This document shows, piece by piece, positions 35,641-46,799 of a stretch of 64,000 nt of DNA (the first letter of the stretch is position 1; every line of letters begins with the position of its first letter). Under the pieces are notes generated by a model. That model saw only the letters and a program-made list of their open reading frames with translations. It did not search any database and was not told the origin of the DNA. The translations under genes were made by a program, and so were the position numbers. This DNA comes from Aldrovandia affinis (Eukaryota; Chordata; Actinopteri; Notacanthiformes; Halosauridae). The stretch lies in assembly GCA_029706075.1 (NCBI GenBank), contig JAINUG010000199.1, forward strand, positions 1,116,001 to 1,180,000, written 5' to 3'.

Positions 35641-37080
35641 ATTTAAATGAATGCAGCATGGGTTAGTTAGCTAGTTTTTTCATTGTAATTTCGTTTTTGC
35701 CAGTTGTCTAAAATGCCTAAAATGAATGCATAAAACCTTCAAATACAATACAGTATAATATGTATTGGGAGATAAAGGTGTGCAGAGTATCAAACTGAAA
35801 TTTTGTTTTGCAGGATTCAGGGACCGAATATAATTGCTATAACTGTCATACTGTCTTACTGTATGTTATTGCACATTAAATGCTCTCCTCATGCAGACCA
35901 CAGGGTGTTGACAAATGTTTATTGCCCATCTAGTTACAAATGGAATCATAGATGCTGACACTTCTCTTTCTGACACTAGGCTGTTTGAGAACACCTGCAA
36001 GCCGCTAATTAACACATAACCTGCATGATTAATATCAATTAGGACTCAGGACATCCCCCCAACCCCCCAAAGGACTTCATCAAATGGGTTAGAAGCAATG
36101 TCATATTTCAAAGCTTAAAATTAATAAGTAATTTCAGCATTAAAAAATGTACTTGAAATAGTGAGTGAAAAAAAATGAAAATATAATTTTGATCTTGATG
36201 CATTATTATATCCTATTTGAATGCACAATTTTGCATCAGCTCAACAACAGACAAATATTGAGTTGGGTCAACAAAATATCTGGTTGATTGTCACATCTGT
36301 GTGTGTCAGGTGCATGTGCATCAGAGCCTCACTGTGAAACCAACTGAGCTGTCAGACATTTCAAGTTATTTGGTGAGTAACTAGTGTTACATAATTTTAT
36401 TCCTAATCGTACCTGCTATCACTAGTGCAAGGAATTGTTTTCATTGATGCTAAACAAACGTGTCCGCTATATTATTTGTTAGTAGCAGTTGCTACTTCCT
36501 GTATGTTGCGTAGCCACTAAGGTAATGTCCCATAGGCCTTTGTGAACGCTACAACTATTATTTATTATCTACTTATGTTCATGCTGTAATACTTGTATAA
36601 TTGTGGAATGCTGTTTGTATGAATGTCTCTCTCTCCCCTGTTAAGGAGGGTTATTGTATGTGGTCTTTTGTGTTGTACACCATGATGGTATGTGTATGTG
36701 TAAATAGTGACCCCCGTGCATTTGTCATGTTTCTGTGTACTGTTTTCTGAATGTTTTGGTAGCTGGTAGCACTATAATGGCAAAGCAATCGGTCCTGAGT
36801 CTTGATTCAGTAGTTCCCGCTACAATTTGCATGGACATTTTTGAGTAGAACAGAAACAAAATTGAGTCAGACCAACTTTAGTGAATTACATTGGTTTAAC
36901 TTATTTAAGCTTTCAGATGTTGACAAATATCATGTTGATGGTATTTAATTATGTTGTGTTAGTCTGACAATGATGGGCTCATAGCATTTACTTAATAATA
37001 CCCAAGTTTCATATGCATGAAAATTGTTACCTCAATTTGTTTAAGTAGATCCAGTATATTATTTTTTGGATTGTGTATAT
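35641..37080. other. No gene recognised
   Basis: AT-rich, non-coding by eye. Confidence 0.5.
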
Positions 37081-37523
37081 ATACTGTACAGGGGCGTTGC
37101 TAGAGTCTGGTGGGGCCCTAGGCAAAAATTCCCAGGGGGCCCCTCCAACCAGCGTTCATCGCCATTATGTTATAAATAATGTGACACCAATGAAAAATGT
37201 ACGGTTGGTCCAGCCCTAATATATCTGAGTTCTGTGTACACATGTAAGGTCAGTGTGTAAGTAACAACCACTAGGCTGAGGACTCAATCGCACGACTCAG
37301 AGACAGGTGAATACAAAACAGCTCAGAACAAGATACGTTAAAGTGAGACTTTTAAAAATAAAACCTAAACATGACAAAATCTGATCAATGGCTGTTTTAG
37401 TTTTGAGCCTCATCTGGAGCTCATTCCAACTCTTCATATTGGTAATGTGTGTCTTTGAATACTCATGTTCCTTTAAATGACTAGCTAGGTTCTTCCAATG
37501 TCTAAATCCCCCTTTGGTTAGTG

Positions 37524-38225
37524 CAGTGCTTCTCAATTATTTTCTGTTACGCCCCCCCTAGGAAGAAGAAAACATTTCGCGCCCCCCACTCCGCCGCGAC
37601 TATAAATAGTATAATTTGTCTATAAAATTGTTATAAGTACACCTCTGCATAACATTGTATCCTTATTAACATTAAAGAAATGCTATGGTGTGGGGTTTTT
37701 TGCACTGAGCAATTTGGTATGCCACCTTATATGATGCTAACAGTGCTCGCTGGTTTTCTGAAGTAGCATTCACAAAACGGGATGATTGTCGGCAATATTC
37801 GGCACGTTTTCGCTTAAAAAACTCAAGCGGCTTATCAGCGTGATTGGGGTGTAATGTCTTTAAGTGACGCCTTAATTTATTTGGCTTCATGCTGTCCGCT
37901 GCCAACATTTTAAGACACAGTAAACACACCGGTCTTTCCTCGTCTCCCACCGTAGTCACAGTGAAGCCAAGCGCTACATACGCTTCGTCATATTTCCTCG
38001 TCTTAGCTTTCGGGTGACTTTTGTTTGTCTCATTATCTCCGTCTCTCTCCGCCTTTCTTTTCAACCCTGTTAAATATTTTTCCATGATGTCTCTTGAGGG
38101 TTTATTCACTGCACTTCATATCTGCAATTACACTTTATTCTAGTACGGCAAAAAAAAAGCATGTTCCCCGTGGTCACATGCGCCCCCCCCTGGCATCGCA
38201 CCGCCCCACTATTTGAGAAACACTG
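37524..38225 (-). mobile_element. hAT element nested in a hAT exon (702 bp)
   Basis: Starts CAGTGCTTCTCAA and ends TTGAGAAACACTG, a 13-bp inverted repeat with one difference. The exact 8-bp target duplication ggttagtg lies at 37516-37523 and 38226-38233. The inserted element splits the TTF-type exon of the surrounding hAT. It carries one intact minus-strand frame (37672-38109). Confidence 0.95.
37672..38109 (-). CDS. BED-type zinc-finger protein from a deleted hAT transposase (145 aa)
   Basis: Uninterrupted from MNKPSRDIMEKYL to a TAA stop. Residues about 50-95 form a BED-like finger: VCLLCLKML with the C-x2-C pair, then KLRRHLKTLHPNH with the histidines. A basic linker follows (FFKRKRAEYCRQ), then the start of the usual transposase helical region (ASYKVAYQIAQCKKPHTIA), where the frame ends. 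This matches the N-terminus of ZBED5/SCAND3-type hAT transposases, about a quarter of the full protein. The catalytic domain was removed by an internal deletion, but the DNA-binding part remains open. Whether it is expressed cannot be seen. A TATAAA-like box at 37603 is on the wrong side to be its promoter. Confidence 0.75.
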   Translation of the reverse strand: MNKPSRDIMEKYLTGLKRKAERDGDNETNKSHPKAKTRKYDEAYVALGFTVTTVGDEERPVCLLCLKMLAADSMKPNKLRRHLKTLHPNHADKPLEFFKRKRAEYCRQSSRFVNATSENQRALLASYKVAYQIAQCKKPHTIAFL

Positions 38226-38883
38226 GGTTAGTGCATTGTCCAGTTTTCCAAAAGGTTTGCACGCAAAACAGAAGACTGAGTCTGTGCTAACTGAATACAG
38301 AAGCCATGTTCGCTGTATCTTCTCCCCATTTTTCATGACCATTTTGTAGTGTTCCTTTGTGAATCTACGTGGATTTTTCTCAGAATTCTGGGGGAAGACT
38401 ATATCTTTTACCTGTATAGGTCCTCTTGTTACTATTGCGCACAGTTCAGTGTGGCCTAGGACACTTGGCCATTGTGCAGGGTCTTCTGATGTGGTCAAGC
38501 ATTTTATAGTGGTGGTGATGCTACTGCTTGAGGTAGGGGGTGACATGTTATCTTCATCATGGTCAGGTGTTGCTGTCTCACTGGAGGTGGACGTTGACGG
38601 AACTGATATGACAAAAAAAAAAAAAAAAACGGTATATATTATCATAATGAATCTTTAGAGGGCATGGCATGTTATCAATTAAAGTGTAATACTGAACTTA
38701 CAGTTTTCATTATCAGCATTTGGAGGGGGTACTTTATCCTTCCCTTTTGCTGTCAGAAACATACATAATGATCCTGAGGAGAGATAAAGTGATATAACAT
38801 TAGTGGTCCAGCTCTGCTAGCTAGCTAACATTATCCGGCCAGCACGCTACATATTAGCTAACTAGCTACTAGCTAGTGTAATT

Positions 38884-40199
38884 GACCCTTCGCTAAACCA
38901 CGCCCCCCTTAGTTATTGTTGCTATGTACGTCAAGCTTTCGGAGCCAGCATGGCGCTCCCACTGTCACTAACTGCACTCCCTGGAGAAATATTGTCCAAT
39001 TTTTGGAAAATAGAAAAAGCGATTTCAGATAGAAGCAGACAGAAGGGTATACAATATGCATTTGAAGGTTATATTCAAGATATCACACTGACTCAGCAAC
39101 AAAATGACGTAAAAAAAATTATGATAGAAGCGAAAGCCTACAGATCAGAGTAAAAGGGAACCACCGCATCACCGGGCGATTAAGACAGAGTACAACGACA
39201 TTAAGGAGCAACACTGTTCCTGTAAAGCTGGGTAGGTCTCTATTCACTATTACAATCATTAAAAAGCCAAAGCAGTAGGCCTATATAACGTTACATTCAG
39301 TAGTAAGTTAGCTAGCATTAGCTAACTAACGTAACATTAGTCGCCTATAGTGTGCTGTAACGACATTACTCTGTTTAACTTGTACCTTATCCTCTAGCTA
39401 GCTAGCCAACCAGATCTCTCATGAACTTACTAAATCATCTTGCTTGCTAGCTCGCTGGTTAACTATTTTCGCAGCCCAACTACCTAACTAGCAAGCTATT
39501 TAGTGCTAGCTAGTAATGAGCCTAGCTCACTTGACAATGGCCTGATCTTAAACACGGTAGCTAGCTAGCTAGCCAACGTGAAGCAGATATCTCAAGTTTA
39601 GCGTACACGGTGATGTCACCGACATATACATTCGCTATTGACCAGTATAACGTAATACTGTTTACTAACGCGATGTGGAAGTCGGTATTAACGAGGCATA
39701 GCTTGGCATCTGCCGCGGCGAGACTTCACAAAGCCTCAAACTTGCAGTAAAATATTTGCGCTGTCGTAATTATTATATATATAGGCTATGATTAAAAAAA
39801 CAATTCGCTTGGACGAATGGAGATTCGCCAGGTGTTTCGGGCATTTCAGTTACGAAAGGATTGGAATTAGGCATGTTTAGGACCGTTTCGTGTATACGCG
39901 AGCAATTCAGCTTACACTTTTCAGGGTTTTATTTAGGTTTTATAAAGGGAAAAAAACGTATATCTCCTTCAAACCTGTCTGGGTAACGAGTGTCACTGTT
40001 ACACTTGCCCCAGGCACAACGTTTAACCATAATTTGCTAAAAATCCGCAAAACCAGCTCGAAAATGAAGAAAATGTCTAATTTTTGCGTGTAATTCAATG
40101 GAAGGCAGGAAAACAATGTCGGAGGAACTGTAGGAGTATGTAAAACACGCCGCTGTGATTGGCCAGTTTGCGTTTTGGGGCGTGGTTTAGCGAAGGGTC
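38884..40199 (+). mobile_element. TIR DNA element carrying a SWIM-type exon (1316 bp)
   Basis: Perfect inverted repeats of at least 22 bp: GACCCTTCGCTAAACCACGC at the left and its complement at the right, flanked by AATT on both sides (38880-38883 and 40200-40203). AATT is self-complementary, so it may be target duplication or part of the repeat. The interior has a coding exon at 38950-39231 and a segment very rich in GCTA repeats (39305-39580). Superfamily is not clear to me. Confidence 0.8.
38950..39231 (+). pseudogene. First exon of a SWIM-zinc-finger protein of a TE-expanded family
   Basis: The frame from ATG 38950 reads MALPLSLTALPGEILSNFWK, then RSRQKGIQYAFEGYI, then KIMIEAKAYRSE and a stop at 39151-39153. 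After a frame shift the sequence continues DIKEQHCSCKAG and meets a GTAGGT donor at 39232. C-S-C is the first half of a SWIM motif (C-x-C then C-x-H in the next exon). I recognise this start from a large family of uncharacterised fish proteins, some of which also carry YqaJ-type nuclease domains. The second exon is absent from the element. Confidence 0.5.
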
Positions 40200-40972
40200 A
40201 ATTGTAAAACAGCAAGACACGGTAACCAGTGGCTAGCTAATGACACAAAACATTCAGCTTTCAGGGTGCACAGTATGGAAAAACATCAAACGTAGCTGAC
40301 TAACTACTAGCACACATATAGCTAGGTGAACTAACAAAAAACTTGAAACTTAATAAACACTATTAGTCTAACGCCGCTAGCTTAGCATCGTTCTCCCGTC
40401 TCCTGGTAAAATGCTAGCAGTAGCTAGCGTTAGACTAATGGGGTTTATTCGTTCAGCATTCAGTTATTTTATACTTAATCATAATCCCCATCTGCCATTA
40501 TCTGTTCCACTTACCACTGTATTTCTTTCTTTTTTCCTCGTCTTCTTTTTGTTTCTTTCTTTTCTCGCTTCCAGAAACATAGCTCCTCTTCATCAGTTTT
40601 CATTTCTGGATTCATTCGACTGACTGATTCAAACTTGGAGACGCGAGAGAACGTCACCAGGGGAGTGACATGGGGCCCCCTTTAAGCCAAGGGGAGGGAG
40701 TTGCTGCAGTCACTGTCTGCGGTTGCCACATTTTGAGACATTGCTGTCGTGATCCAGCTGGTCACTTTATATGTCAAGCAATTAAATACAACGTTCTAAT
40801 CTTTAAAAAAAAAAAGAAGAAAAAGGACATTGCTGTGGGGTAAAGTTTGTCAGCCCTCGGGGGCCCCCTAACGGCCTGGGGGCCCCAGGCAGTTGCCTGC
40901 CTTGCCTGTTGACAAACAACGCCTCTGATACTGTATATACACACATACACGTGTTCTATTATTATATAATTT

Positions 40973-41098
40973 TTCAGAACAATCATGGAAAATCATTCTG
41001 CTTGGACTTGGACATTGACCTTCAGGACAGAAAGTTGTTTTGGGTCAATGGTAGCATGAACAGCATGTGCTACAGATTCAAGCACCTGTTACAATTCA
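40973..41098 (+). CDS. Possible host exon, YWTD-propeller-like
   Basis: Lies between the two hAT insertions. A pyrimidine-rich acceptor (ATAATTTTTCAG, ends at about 40977) precedes an open frame reading SFCLDLDIDLQDRKLFWVNG then SMNSMCYRFKH, and a GTAGGT donor-like site follows at about 41099. The LDxDxxxxKLFWVxxxxxxI pattern resembles YWTD/LDL-receptor-class beta-propeller repeats such as in LRP or ROS1-type receptors. If real, the rest of the window is intron of a large host gene. It is short, and the match is by pattern only; it may be chance. Confidence 0.3.
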
Positions 41099-41111
41099 TG
41101 TAGGTCACACA

Positions 41112-42457
41112 CAGGGCTGGACTGGGACAAAAAATAGGCCCTGCCATTTGGCTCAGACCGGCCCATCACAATTCTACAAAATCACTACAGTAGTAGCATG
41201 ATGATAGCCAGTAGCCACATAAAAAAAAATGATAGCCATATTCAAAATAACAGAGCTAGTTTACTACAACAACAACTACTACTACTACTACTAGGCTCAT
41301 CTAGAGTTAGCAATAGACCAATTTCAGAAGTTTATGTCATAATAAGATGCATGTGCATACTGGTGGCAGAAAACAGACGTCAGAAACTAGCTTTTATGAC
41401 AGCTGACCAAGCACAAGTGGAGTGAGACCTTACTAGCTCAGGTTGGCTAGCTTGATGTTAGCTAGCTGATTACATTACGAAAAATACATCAACTAATAAT
41501 TATATTATGGATATGTGGATGAATTCAACCATGTTGACAGTGGTGTTGGTTAGTTAGCTAGCTTTATTCATTCACCAGTGTAACGTTTTGTACTATCGCG
41601 AAAATGTTGCAGTAACTGTTGTTATGGCAACAAGAGACTCAGTTTGGAGCAAACTTTGCCAGTGTGTTCTAACGGCCACCAGTGTGCGCACGCATTATGC
41701 ATTTGTTTGTAAACAATGAAATTGCCATTCTGTGCTCCCTAACATTCATAAGACCTGGCCCAAAAAATTATGCTAACGTAACGTTGCTTAGTGAGACAGA
41801 GTGACTGACTGACCGAGTGACTGCTTAGCTTACCTCTTTAGCTAACGTTATATCCTCCACTGTCAGAAGTTCTGACTCTGTGTCTGTGTCACTGTCAGAC
41901 TTTTCACGCTGCTGCTGACTAACGTTACTGCTACTAGCAGCAGTTCCAGAGAACATGTGTGTTATTTTCCTACATTTCGAGGCCTCCTCTGCCAACTTTT
42001 TTCCTTTTTTCTCTCTGATTTTCTGGGCACCTCCTTTGCGCTTTTGTTGATCCATTTCTCAACTGACAAGACATGTCATGACACGATTGACAACAGGGAG
42101 GAGGGGTCAGGGTTGAGCATACCAGAGGGAGGGGTTGGGCTTAAGCATGTGATTGGGCCGGCCCAGTGTCAGTATAGAAAATGAACCAATGGGCCGCTGT
42201 CCATTTTGGGGCGGCCGTTCGATGGCAAAAAAAGCATGTGATTGGGCCGGCCCAGTGTCAGTATAGAAAATTAACCAATGGGCCGCTGTCCATTTTTTGT
42301 TGGCCGTTAGATGACAAAAAAAAAAAAATATATATATATATATATATATTTATATTTTTTAAAATTAAAAATAATAATTATACCGGCCCTACCGGCCCAA
42401 AACTAGACCGGCCCATCGGGAAACGGCCCGGTAGACTATATAGCCAGTCCAGCCCTG
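41112..42457 (-). mobile_element. hAT transposon, longer relative of the MITE at 7876 (1346 bp)
   Basis: Starts CAGGGCTGGACTGGGACAAA and ends CCAGTCCAGCCCTG, with an exact 8-bp target duplication gtcacaca at 41104-41111 and 42458-42465. Near its right end are two ~89-bp tandem subrepeats (from 42145 and 42234) with GGGCCGGCCCA motifs. A TA microsatellite lies at about 42329-42350. One coding exon remains on the minus strand. Reverse complement of its ends and subrepeats gives the MITE at 7876-8196. Confidence 0.93.
41834..42055 (-). pseudogene. First exon of a hAT transposase
   Basis: Minus-strand ATG at 42055: MDQQKRKGGAQKIREKKGKK, then ACRKITHMF-like (CRKITHMFSG), a serine-rich stretch and acidic residues (SDSDTDTESELLTVED). 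The exon ends in AAAGAG followed by GTAAGC at 41833, a good splice donor. A basic SGAQKRKxKxKK start with KITxxF is the usual N-terminus of ZMYM/TTF-type hAT transposases. No further exon is in the element, so it cannot make a transposase. Confidence 0.7.
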
Positions 42458-42465
42458 GTCACACA

Positions 42466-45199
42466 CAATATTATCTGCCTGAATCAGAATTTCAGGAGTT
42501 GTCTGGAATCTGCCTGAATCTCTGACTCTTTAATTTTTCACATCAAAACAATCACACAAGTTGTCTAATTAATGCATTCAATAGACTGGATTACATGTGA
42601 GGAGGAAATATCATTTAAATGATGTTTTATTGCTATTAACTACCTTTAATAGTGTGATAATACATGAATATTGCATTAACCCAGCAGCAATTAGTGTCAC
42701 ATTTGATGGATGCCAGTTTATTCTGGTGTTGATCTCACAAGGGGTTTGGATCACATTTCAAGTGTCATTTATTAACAGGAAACCATTAGGACCGTACTTG
42801 GTAAAAATGCAGTCTTATTACCGTGTGATTGACAGACATTACACAAGCTTGTTGAAGTTTTAAAGATTTATGACATGGAAATACATACCTGCAATTAAGA
42901 AACAGAGCTATTCTTTGATGAGTTGTGTATTTTTATTTAGTTAAACAACCATATTGTGTGTACATGTGCAATTTGTGAATCTGATATAAAATGTCTAGTG
43001 TAACCTTTTTTATACCAATTATACAGACTACTGCCACAAAAAAGAATACATGTATTAAATGAATAAAAAATATATCTCAGGTCCCTCCTTTTTATTGTCT
43101 TAAGGAATGACATTTCCAAGTCTGTTCATATACATTCATACATCATTTATAGGTGAAATGCTAAATCACAAATATGGCATCATGGTTGTCAAATTTATGC
43201 AGGAAAATTAACTCTCACAGGCTAACCACAGGCAAATTCGTGCCAGATCTGTTCTTCTTCCCCCTAAAGGTAATGTTTTATGAAAATTTGATTTATACAG
43301 CCATTGAGTTTTAATGTGTAAATGTATCTCCCAGGATAGGGATATTACAAGATTCATTCTTGTCAGCATCTCTGTGGAACTTGACCGGGGATTTGTAAAT
43401 GGGGGCGGGTATGAAAGTTTGATAAGTTGGGCTCATTATTGCTGCATGATTCCAGGCTACATAAGGTGGTATGGATATCCTCAGCCATGGATGGAATATA
43501 AAGCCTGAACATGTGATTAGGTGATTTCCCACTCAAAATAATTTAAACTGAAATATGGTAATGGTCCACTTTAATGTTCAAAACTTACAAAAGTGATATT
43601 TAGAAGGATGCCACAGTGCCACCCTTTGGTTGCTGAGAGCAATGAGAAGTGTTCAGTGTATAGGTATACAGAAGTCATGATATTATTTTGCGTTTAAACG
43701 GATGGCACTACATTTAATTTAACCATGAGTAAAGTTATAAAGCCAGTTCTACAAAGGAATGTCAAACAAGTATTTATCTTTGTCTCTTCTGTTTACCAAA
43801 GCACACATTGTTTTCACAAATTGTGTTAGTTGAACTATAGTTAATCATACAACTAAAATGGGTGTTTGTAGTAGTATTTAACAACTCTCTCTAAATCCAG
43901 AAGCTTTTCCTTCTGGGGAAGAAAATGCAAACAAGCCAAGATATGTGGGCAAAAAAAAGACAGTCTGCATTCAATAAGCTGATGGAATCAGTTCAGCACC
44001 AGACATGGCTGAGACATTAACAAATTGTCATTTGTGACCTTGGGGGCACCTCGAGAGCTTGGCAGTGATGACACCTGATAACACCTGATAGGAACTGGAT
44101 GGAGCCTTGGCAGTCCTGGCCTTGAGTGCTACTCCTGCAGATTGGATATCAGGTGAAAAGATAGGGTTCAAATCTCCACTGACCTTACAGGGAGATCCAC
44201 TCTTTCCCAACAAATGGAAACCTGATCTATCCAAAACCAACCTAATTAACTCCCTTCAAATGACAAACCTCAATTCCATCATCTCAGGGGGAAAGGAGAT
44301 GCCCTTTATATATGAAATATTCAGATAAACACAATGTGAAAGATATTTATATCAGAATTTGTGGTACCAATTTAATATTGTTGAAGCCAGATACTGATAA
44401 CAGTGAAAATAGTCACAATGATCTAGTTAATAATACTAACCCCTTAAAATTCCCAATATCAGTGCTTAACATCCAACACAAGCCGTAAATCAATAGTCCT
44501 GCAATCAATAGTCCAATTAACTACATAATACAATGCTTTTTAAATGGGTTCATGCGATTCACATTACATTTTGTATTTTTTGTGCTTCATTTTAATTTGT
44601 GTGTGTGCACATCCACCCACCCACCCACACACACAGGCGCATAGACAGACACAGCCTCTCTCTTCCTTTGAGCCTAAACATTGTGGAAAATTTAAGGAGC
44701 ACTATTTAAACTTAAAAGTAAAATTATTGCCATTGAGAAGACAATGTAATTGTCATTGAGATGACAAGGTCAAGGCATTTTTCTTTTTGATGTCTGCGGA
44801 AGAGGGACTTTAATCCTCTTTGGGTGGAGGGAGGAAATCTAATCTCTAAAACAGGTGGTAGAACCACATGCTCTACACTCTGTGAGGCATTTAGATTTTT
44901 ACTCACAGAGATATCTGTCTTTGACTGCATTCAAAGCAACAAAGTGTTCACAATGTGTGTTCTGAAAATCGATAATAAGGGAGTCCACACTGCCGCAAAT
45001 TGTTCTCCCCCATTCAAGTTGTACACTGCAAGTAAGAATTAACTGTCACATTTTAACAGGGATGCTTTACTCAATGAAGCAGAAGTTACAGGTCACAGAT
45101 CGCTCAGTCACACATTTCATCATCCAATCTTATTAAAGGAAGGAAAACTGTCCCGTTGTAATTAATTATCAGGGGGACACACCAATTCTACCCCACTCT
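42466..45199. other. No gene recognised
   Basis: AT-rich non-coding sequence; a short CCCA/CA microsatellite lies near 44611-44635. Open stretches at 42597-42863 and 44824-45042 show no motif. Confidence 0.5.
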
Positions 45200-45271
45200 G
45201 TGTCCTGTTGCGGGTCTGAACGGCCGGGCTGACAAAAGGTTTTCGCGCCACAACTTCAAAAGAACAGCTGT
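45200..45271 (+). repeat. 72-bp block repeated exactly at 50011-50082
   Basis: Begins GTGTCCTGTTGCGGGTCTGA and ends AAGAACAGCTGTT. The second copy lies directly upstream of the retroviral LTR. The sequence to its right here (45272 on) is different from the LTR. Confidence 0.95.
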
Positions 45272-45811
45272 TTCGACCCGGGACCTGCAGACACTCGACG
45301 GAGGACGTCCTCTCTTCCACTGACGGGGACCAGACATACACCACAGCGCAATAGAACCAAAGGTTGGGCCTTTGTTATCAAAATCCATTATCGTGGCGTC
45401 TGGCTGTTCCCGGCCAGGGGAAGGTGAGTCACCCGGCAGAGTCTCACGGTCTGTAATTATAGGGACCCAGGAGAAGATTTTATTTGAATAGTACACGTTT
45501 AGGAGGTTAACCGATAACGGAGCAACTTCAATGAGAGGTAAATCACCGCATAAATCTGGTGATGCGGTAGGCGAAACGAACGGGCAGGTTAGGTCGAAAA
45601 GAGATTGTTGTTGGCGTCTGTTATATCTGGGAAAGTAAAATATTCCATTGGCCTTGCGCATTGTAAAAAGATAATATTTTACTTGTTGTACAACATGGAA
45701 AACTAGGCCTAGTTGGAACTCCGCGGAGAGAGATATGTTCATAGGCTTTGCGTATTCTGTGACTCCAGTAGCTTTAGCTCATGTGAATGTTGTGTTGTTT
45801 GTTAAAGTTCA
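45272..45811. other. Unrecognised, GC-richer; long minus-strand open stretch
   Basis: The minus strand is open for 184 codons from 45742 to 45188, passing through the 72-bp repeat. I see no domain, signal peptide or conserved motif. A tRNA-T-arm-like TTCGACCCGGG lies at 45271-45283. It may be part of an unidentified retroelement. Confidence 0.35.
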
Positions 45812-46345
45812 TCTTGTTGCGCATACCCTACACACCTGCCAGACCTCTCCGTTCTGCTACCTCAGGACGCCTAGCACCTCCCCCCCTCCGCACCTGCGCT
45901 TCCCGGTCACGTCTCCTGTTGGTTCTGGCTCCACAATGGTGGAATGACCTTCCTGTGGAAGTCAGAACAGCTGAGACCCTGGCCACCTTCAAGCGACGAC
46001 TGAAGACTCACCTCTTCAGGGTGCACCTCTCCCCGTAGTCCGGTTTTTGTTAACTTAGGGACATAGTTGCTTAGTTTACACGTCTACTTGTTTATGTATT
46101 GTATTAGGCTTAGGCATTATTTTCTGCATTGATTGCTTTATTGCTACCTCTGAATTGTGGCTACAGATTTACCTACAGGGTCCAAGTTGAACTATGTGGT
46201 TGCTCCTAGCACCCAGGAATTGTACTTCCCACTAGGGTGGCTTTCAGCTAAACTGTTCTTGACTACGGTTAACACTTTGTTGTACGTCGCTCTGGATAAG
46301 AGCGTCTGCCAAATGCCTGTAATGTAATGTAATGTAATATGCATT
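45812..46345 (+). mobile_element. L2 LINE 3' end
   Basis: The polymerase C-terminus reads PYTPARPLRSATSGRLAPPP, WWNDLPVEVRTAETL and KTHLFRVHLSP, with a stop at 46036-46038. An untranslated part follows with the hairpin TCGCTCTGGATAAGAGCGTC (about 46287-46306) and a TGTAA repeat tail to 46338. Heavily 5'-truncated. A diverged member compared with the copy at 24436. Confidence 0.9.
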
Positions 46346-46799
46346 GTGAAACAACAGGGCACATTCTGTGATTGCTTAGGGCAATGGACTATTGTCGGTG
46401 CGGTGGATCAATTATTGGATTAGATATTTAAAATATTTAGCTGATAATACGCCTAAAAGGATCAGAGCGTTAGACTGATTTTACTACGGTGGCAAGAAGA
46501 AAAGCGATTCACAGAATTGTGTGCTTGTGTACCCGGGAATGTTGTTCATTCACATATGCTAAGTTAATAAGATGGGCCTATAGATACGAAACACAGGACG
46601 CTGTGAGGTGGACACGTGGTGTTGAGCACTTGTCCAGCTGTTAGAGGGGAAAAAAACCCAAAGTAATTTGTCTAAGAGGGACATCTCCTCGACTCACCCC
46701 TAAAGTAATTCCAGACAAAGGACGTGCAGGCCGTTCTGCACATTTTTACTCAAACATTCTAATAATAATAATAGCTATAATAATTATGATAAATAAGGA

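Larger units (their letters stand above)
37370..38749 (-). pseudogene. hAT transposase N-terminus with TTF-type zinc finger, split
   Basis: Minus-strand exons. A 48-base exon (38749-38702) lies between a TTTCTGACAG acceptor and a GTAAGT donor. A second exon begins at 38602 after TGTCATATCAG and reads PSTSTSS..., then EDPAQWPSVLGHTELCAIV, RGPIQ, RRFTKEHY, NGEKIQRTWLLYSV and VFCFACKPFG. This is the TTF-type zinc finger of ZMYM1-like hAT transposases. The coding run is interrupted after LDNALT by the hAT at 37524-38225 and resumes KGGFRHWKNLASHLKEHEYS from 37523. The splice phase of the two exons is compatible. The catalytic domain is absent. Confidence 0.8.
37089..40927 (-). mobile_element. hAT transposon (3.8 kb) hosting two further elements
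   Basis: Starts CAGGGGCGTTG and ends CAACGCCTCTG, with an exact 8-bp target duplication atactgta at 37081-37088 and 40928-40935. It reads on the minus strand. Inside it are a smaller hAT (37524-38225) and a TIR element with a SWIM exon (38884-40199). Without them its own length is about 1.8 kb. Its coding part covers only the N-terminal zinc-finger region of a transposase, so it was already internally deleted. Confidence 0.92.
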
